Shown here: positions 60,180 to 64,000 of the stretch, in pieces
Layout of the letters: each line of letters opens with the position of its first letter
Position numbering within the stretch: position 1 is the stretch's first letter
DNA from: Pseudomonas pseudonitroreducens
Lineage (GTDB): Bacteria; Pseudomonadota; Gammaproteobacteria; Pseudomonadales; Pseudomonadaceae
Reading direction: 5' to 3'
Length of the DNA: 64,000 bases
NCBI RefSeq assembly: GCF_021603645.1
Contig: NZ_BQHJ01000015.1
Coordinates: 1 to 64,000 of the forward strand
Notes under the pieces: model-generated
The model's input: the letters and a program-made list of their open reading frames with translations, nothing else
The model's database searches: none
What the model was told of the DNA's origin: nothing
Position numbers and translations under genes: made by a program

Positions 60180-61760
60180 ATGAAGCAAAAGCAACCTGGG
60201 GAGCCATCCTCCGGCGTAACCCGTCGTGACCTGGTGAAGGGGACGATGGGGCTGTTGTGGGCGGGCGTTCTGCTCGGCGGCCTGCCTCTGCCGGCTTTCG
60301 CCGAGCCGAAGAAGGGCGGGCGGCTGGTGTTCGGCCTGGCTGGCGCGTCGACCACCGACAGCCTCGACCCGGGCTTGGCCGAAGACGATTTCATGATGCT
60401 GCTGAGCCAGGCGCTGCGCGGCAACCTGGTGGAGATCGACAGCAGCGGCAACGCCATTCCCGAGCTGGCCGAGTCCTGGGAATCCTCGCCGGACGCCAGG
60501 GTCTGGACCTTCAAGCTGCGCAGCGGCGTGCAGTTCCACAATGGCAAGCCCTTCGTCGCCGATGACGTGGTGGCGACGCTCGACTACCACCGCAAGGACG
60601 GCTCCAAGTCTCTCTCCAAGTCCATCGTCTCGCAGATCGACGAAGTGAAGGCGATCGATGATTCGACGGTGCGCGTCAGCCTCAAGGGCGGCAACGCCGA
60701 CTTCCCGGTGCTGATGAGCGACTACCACCTGAGCATCCTCCCGCGGGGCGCCGACGGCCAGGTGGACTGGCGCTCCGGCATCGGCACCGGCGGCTACATG
60801 CTCAAGGAGTACAACCCCGGCGTCCGTGCCTTTGTAGTGCGCAACCCCAGTTACTGGAAGCCGGGCCGGGCGCACGTCGAGGAAGCCGAGCTGATCGCCA
60901 TCGCCGACTCCGTGGCACGGCAGAACGCGCTGCTCACCGGCAAGGTCAACGTCATCAACCGCGTCGAAATCAAGACCCTGTCGCTGCTGCAGCGCAGCAA
61001 CAAGGTACGCATTGCCGAGGTCACCGGCCTGAACCACGCGACCATGCCGATGATCGCCAAGCTCAGCCCGTTCCAGGACAACAACGTGCGCCTGGCGCTC
61101 AAGTACGCGGTGGACCGCGAACAGTGGGTGAAGTCGATCCTGCGCGGCCACGGCAGCGTCGGCAACGACCACCCCATCGGCCGCCAGCAGAAGTACTTCA
61201 ACAGCGAACTCGCCCAGCGCCAGTACGACCCGGACAAGGCGCGCTTCTACCTCAAGCAGGCCGGGCTGGACAGCCTGGACATCAGCATCAGCGCCGCTGA
61301 TGCGGCCTTCGCCGGGGCGGTGGATGCCGGCGTGCTGTTCGAGGATAGCGCGCGCAAGGCCGGCATCAACCTCAAGGTGGTGCGCGAATCCAACGACGGT
61401 TACTGGATCAACGTCTGGGCGAAGAAACCCATGTGCATGTGCTACTGGACCGGCCGCGCCACACCGGACTGGATCTTCAGCCAGATCTACGCCAGCGGCG
61501 CGTCCTGGGGCGACACCCAGTGGAACAACGAGCGCTTCGACAAGCTGATGCTGCAGGCCCGCTCCGAGCTCGACGAGGCCCGGCGCAAGGCCATCTACTG
61601 GGACATGCAGGCGATGCTGCACGACGAGGGCTCCACCGTGGTGCCGATGTTCATGAACCACATCATGGGCATGGGCAACGACGTGGTGACGTCGCCGACC
61701 GTGGCCGGCGACATGGCCCTGGACGGCATGCGCGCCATCGAGCGCTGGTCGCTGGCGTGA
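60180..61760 (+). CDS. Tat-exported ABC solute-binding protein, DppA/NikA-like (SBP family 5)
   Basis: 526 residues. The N-terminus has a twin-arginine signal TRRDLVKG (Arg15-Arg16), a hydrophobic stretch and probable cleavage after AFA (residue 41). The mature protein is family 5: ESWESSPDARVWTFKLRSGV, QFHNGKPFVADDVVATLDYH, and the late SGASWGDTQWNNERFDKLM. It would bind a peptide-like or organic ligand in the periplasm and hand it to an ABC permease. No permease or ATPase gene lies between it and the next genes; they may follow beyond the window. GAGG sits 7 bases ahead of the ATG. First gene of the operon behind the three operators. Confidence 0.9.
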   Translation: MKQKQPGEPSSGVTRRDLVKGTMGLLWAGVLLGGLPLPAFAEPKKGGRLVFGLAGASTTDSLDPGLAEDDFMMLLSQALRGNLVEIDSSGNAIPELAESWESSPDARVWTFKLRSGVQFHNGKPFVADDVVATLDYHRKDGSKSLSKSIVSQIDEVKAIDDSTVRVSLKGGNADFPVLMSDYHLSILPRGADGQVDWRSGIGTGGYMLKEYNPGVRAFVVRNPSYWKPGRAHVEEAELIAIADSVARQNALLTGKVNVINRVEIKTLSLLQRSNKVRIAEVTGLNHATMPMIAKLSPFQDNNVRLALKYAVDREQWVKSILRGHGSVGNDHPIGRQQKYFNSELAQRQYDPDKARFYLKQAGLDSLDISISAADAAFAGAVDAGVLFEDSARKAGINLKVVRESNDGYWINVWAKKPMCMCYWTGRATPDWIFSQIYASGASWGDTQWNNERFDKLMLQARSELDEARRKAIYWDMQAMLHDEGSTVVPMFMNHIMGMGNDVVTSPTVAGDMALDGMRAIERWSLA

Positions 61761-61774
61761 GACGGGAGAGCGAG

Positions 61775-62770
61775 ATGAGCAACCTCGACTGGCATTCGGT
61801 CAGCGCCGACGACACCCGCAGCCTGCGCAACGTCTTCGGCACCTTCATGACCGGCGTCACCATCGTCACCACCCGCGAGGCCGACGGCACGCCGCGCGGC
61901 TTCACCGCCAACTCCTTCACCTCGGTGTCGCTGAGCCCGGCGCTGGTGCTGGTGTGCATTGCCAAAAGCGCCGGCAGCCTGGCGGTGTTCAGCGCCGCCG
62001 AGCGCTTCGCCATCAACATCCTCGGCGACTGGCAGCGCGACCTGTCGAACCGCTTCGCCGGGCGCGCGGCCGACAAGTTCGCCGGGGTCGAGCTGTTGTC
62101 CTGCGAGGCCGACGTACCGTGCCTGGCCGACAGCCTCAGCGTGCTCAGCTGCCGGCGACACAGCCTGGTGGAGGCGGGCGACCACGTGATCCTGATCGGC
62201 GAGGTACAGCGCTACCGCAGCAGCGTCGGCAGCCCGCTGGGCTATTTCCGCGGCAGCTACATCGACTTTGCCGAAGGTGCCAAGGCGATCCAGGTGGAGC
62301 GCGGCAGTGCGCTCAAGGTCGGTTGCCTGATCACTCGCGACAACGGCGTGCTGCTGGTGCGCGAGCCGGGCCAGGAGCACTGGAGCATTCCGGAAGTGTT
62401 CTGGCGCGCCGGGGTGAGCCAGAAGGCGGTCATCGACGAAGTGTTCCGGCGGGTTGGCCTGGTCGGCGAAGTGTCGTTCATCTACTCGATGTTCGAGGAA
62501 GCGGGGGATGACTTCACCCGCCTGATCTTCCGTGCCGATGCCAGCGCCGAGCTGGCTCCGTGCGCCGGCAGCGGGCGCGAAGTGCGCCTGTTCCGCGCCG
62601 AGGACGAACCCTGGCTGCAGGTCCGCGGCGACTACTGCACCAGCATGCTCCACCGCTTCTTCAGCGAGCGCCAGGCCGACAGCTTCGGCATCTACTGCGA
62701 CACCGCCGACGGCGGACGAATCGCCGGCATCGCGGGCAAGCCCGTGCACTGGCTGGACTGGAAACACTAA
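61775..62770 (+). CDS. Flavin reductase fused to a degenerate Nudix-like domain
   Basis: 331 residues. Residues about 15-170 are a flavin:NAD(P)H reductase domain (NVFGTFMTGVTIVTTREADG, GFTANSFTSVSLSPALVLVC, ISxxL-type core, YFRGSYIDF at its end). Residues about 180-300 resemble a Nudix fold (LITRDNGVLLVREPG, WSIPEVFWRAGVSQKAVIDE). The Nudix box should end REVxEExG; here it reads DEVFRRVG, so catalytic glutamates are lost and a binding or sensing role is more likely. It supplies reduced FMN to the monooxygenase encoded 21 bases downstream. GGGAGAG precedes the ATG. Gap to the previous gene is 14 bases. Confidence 0.83.
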   Translation: MSNLDWHSVSADDTRSLRNVFGTFMTGVTIVTTREADGTPRGFTANSFTSVSLSPALVLVCIAKSAGSLAVFSAAERFAINILGDWQRDLSNRFAGRAADKFAGVELLSCEADVPCLADSLSVLSCRRHSLVEAGDHVILIGEVQRYRSSVGSPLGYFRGSYIDFAEGAKAIQVERGSALKVGCLITRDNGVLLVREPGQEHWSIPEVFWRAGVSQKAVIDEVFRRVGLVGEVSFIYSMFEEAGDDFTRLIFRADASAELAPCAGSGREVRLFRAEDEPWLQVRGDYCTSMLHRFFSERQADSFGIYCDTADGGRIAGIAGKPVHWLDWKH

Positions 62771-62791
62771 GACCACCGAGTAGATAACAAC

Positions 62792-63844
62792 ATGCAATTC
62801 AACCATTTCCTCAGCTCCTACCTGCCCGATCCGGACGCCTCCGGCAAACAGCTCTACGAGCACATGGTCGAGCAGGCCGTGGTGGCCGAAGAGGTCGGCT
62901 ATGCCGGTATTTCCATCCCCGAGCACCACCTGATCAACATCCTGCTGGTGCCCTCGCCATTGCAGATGGCGGTGAAGATCGCGGCGGTCACTCGGCACAT
63001 CGAACTGGCGACCTCCATCGCCGTGCTGCCGATCCGCGACATGCGCGTATTCGCCGGCGAAGTGGTGCAGGCCGACGCGCTCTGCGACGGCCGGCTGGTG
63101 CTGGGGGTGGGGCGTGGCGCCTTCAAGTACGAGATCGAGATGCTCGGCGTACCGATGGGCGAGACCCGCGAGCGTTTCGACGAATCCCTCGCCGTGCTGC
63201 AGGCCCTGCTGACGCGCAAGGAAGTGAGCTGGGACGGCAAGTACTACCAGTTCGGCCCGCTGACCGTCATGCCGCGCCCCGAGCGGGAGATTCCGCTGGT
63301 CGTGGCGAGCATGGCGCCGGAGGGCATCCAGGCCTGCGCGCGCCAGGGCTTCTCGGTGCAGACCACGCCGCTGAGCGGCGACCACCAGATGCTCCTGGAC
63401 CAGGTGAATGCCTTCCGCCGTGGCAAGGCCGAGGCGAAGGCGAAATCCGCCAGCCGCGCCCGGCTGTCGCTGCAACGTGCGACCTACCTGGCGCGCGATG
63501 AAGCCGATGCCCGCGAGAAGCTGCAACTGGCCTACGAGTACTACCGCCGCTTCGACAACGTGTTCACCGGACCGGGCATCGTCCATGGCGGTGGCATCGA
63601 AGCGCTGCCACGCCAGCAATCCATCGAGGAGCTGGGCAGGAACCTGCTGATCTGCACCCGCGAGCAGATGCTCGACCAGCTCTCCGCCTACGCCGAGGCC
63701 GGCATCGACGAGGTGATCATGACCGCCAACTTCGGCCAGTCCCAGGCGGACAGCCTGGACATGATGCGGCGCTTCGGCGAGCAGATCATTCCGCACTTCA
63801 GTTCCCGCTCGATCCAACCCAACCTGAACAAGAGGACCGGCTGA
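62792..63844 (+). CDS. Luciferase-like (LLM) flavin-dependent monooxygenase
   Basis: 350 residues of the bacterial luciferase TIM-barrel family. Landmarks are AGISIPEHHLINILLVPSPL, TSIAVLPIRDMRVFAGEVVQ, LGVGRGAFKYEIEMLGVPMG and EIPLVVASMAPEGIQACARQ. Members use reduced FMN from a partner reductase and oxygen to oxidise aldehydes, sulfonates, cyclic ketones or N-heterocycles. The partner reductase is the preceding gene. The stop overlaps the ATG of the next gene (TGATG). The substrate is unknown; together with the tautomerase it suggests ring cleavage or oxygenation of a small aromatic or heterocyclic compound. Confidence 0.9.
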   Translation: MQFNHFLSSYLPDPDASGKQLYEHMVEQAVVAEEVGYAGISIPEHHLINILLVPSPLQMAVKIAAVTRHIELATSIAVLPIRDMRVFAGEVVQADALCDGRLVLGVGRGAFKYEIEMLGVPMGETRERFDESLAVLQALLTRKEVSWDGKYYQFGPLTVMPRPEREIPLVVASMAPEGIQACARQGFSVQTTPLSGDHQMLLDQVNAFRRGKAEAKAKSASRARLSLQRATYLARDEADAREKLQLAYEYYRRFDNVFTGPGIVHGGGIEALPRQQSIEELGRNLLICTREQMLDQLSAYAEAGIDEVIMTANFGQSQADSLDMMRRFGEQIIPHFSSRSIQPNLNKRTG

Positions 63845-64000
63845 TGCCCCTGCTTACCGTAGAGCTCTTCCCCGGACGTAGCGCCGAAAAGAAACGCGAG
63901 CTGATCCAGGCGCTGACCGACACCTACCTCCAGGTCTGCGGCGGCAAGGCCCAGGCGGTCACCATCCTGCTCAAGGAGGTGGACCCGGCGGACTGGGGCG
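63844..64000 (+). CDS. 4-oxalocrotonate-tautomerase-family protein, cut by window edge
   Basis: 52 codons visible: MPLLTVELFPGRSAEKKREL, then IQALTDTYLQVCGGKAQAVT, ILLKEVDPADWG. After removal of Met the Pro1 catalytic base of the family would be exposed. The length so far is close to the usual 60-80 residues. Tautomerases of this type shift keto-enol forms of ring-cleavage products. Translation is coupled to the monooxygenase gene by TGATG. Confidence 0.85.
   Translation, partial: MPLLTVELFPGRSAEKKRELIQALTDTYLQVCGGKAQAVTILLKEVDPADWG

Overview
The window is high-GC DNA from a Pseudomonas. The nar operon with a PpiC-type gene after narI, FecI/FecR-type iron control, many LysR regulators, and a cluster ordered like PA5506-PA5510 of P. 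aeruginosa (recalled, not searched) all point that way. A relative of the P. aeruginosa group, such as P. nitroreducens or P. citronellolis, is my guess. There are no tRNA, rRNA, phage, IS or CRISPR features. Coding density is high and most non-coding space holds promoters or REP-like hairpin repeats.

Layout. 1-391: start of a vgrG (type VI secretion spike), cut by the window edge. 757-1551: XRE-cupin regulator with a 53-residue partner. 1666-8240: a six-gene operon on the minus strand: binding-protein-like protein, APH-fold kinase, two-domain sulfurtransferase, TonB-dependent receptor, PnuC-type permease and GntR/UTRA regulator. A perfect HutC-type palindrome lies in front of it. This is the best candidate for an undescribed uptake-and-trap system. 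8529-10633: mtnB and a diguanylate cyclase. 10849-15266: FecI-type sigma factor, FecR-type anti-sigma factor and siderophore receptor, with a five-unit hairpin array inside the operon. 15398-19585: LysR regulators, an SDR enzyme and an agmatine-deiminase-like enzyme. 19873-21536: a membrane diguanylate cyclase and a small membrane protein.

21607-31949: respiratory nitrate reductase operon narK-narG-narH-narJ-narI-ppiC. NarK is a double-length NarK1-NarK2 fusion. hemN is divergent from it, a coherent anaerobic unit. 33863-36261: succinate-semialdehyde dehydrogenase and a PtrR-like LysR regulator. 36258-41828: assorted regulators, a VOC protein, a drug exporter and a sugar acetyltransferase. 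42029-47866: RpiR regulator, isochorismatase-like hydrolase, glutamine-synthetase-like ligase, N-formylglutamate-amidohydrolase-like enzyme, APC permease and Lrp/AsnC regulator. This is probably an amine or amino-acid catabolic module working through gamma-glutamylation, followed by an ornithine cyclodeaminase.

49241-51921: LysR regulator and a divergent M20 amidohydrolase with an altered metal site. 52262-57511: a fused flavin/ferredoxin oxidoreductase with a small partner and a glutathione transferase, then two tandem LysR paralogues. 57703-59816: EamA exporter, HD-domain phosphohydrolase and XRE regulator. 60180-64000 (runs off the edge): a catabolic operon of Tat-exported solute-binding protein, flavin reductase fused to a degenerate Nudix domain, luciferase-like monooxygenase and 4-oxalocrotonate-tautomerase-like protein. 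Three copies of one operator precede it.
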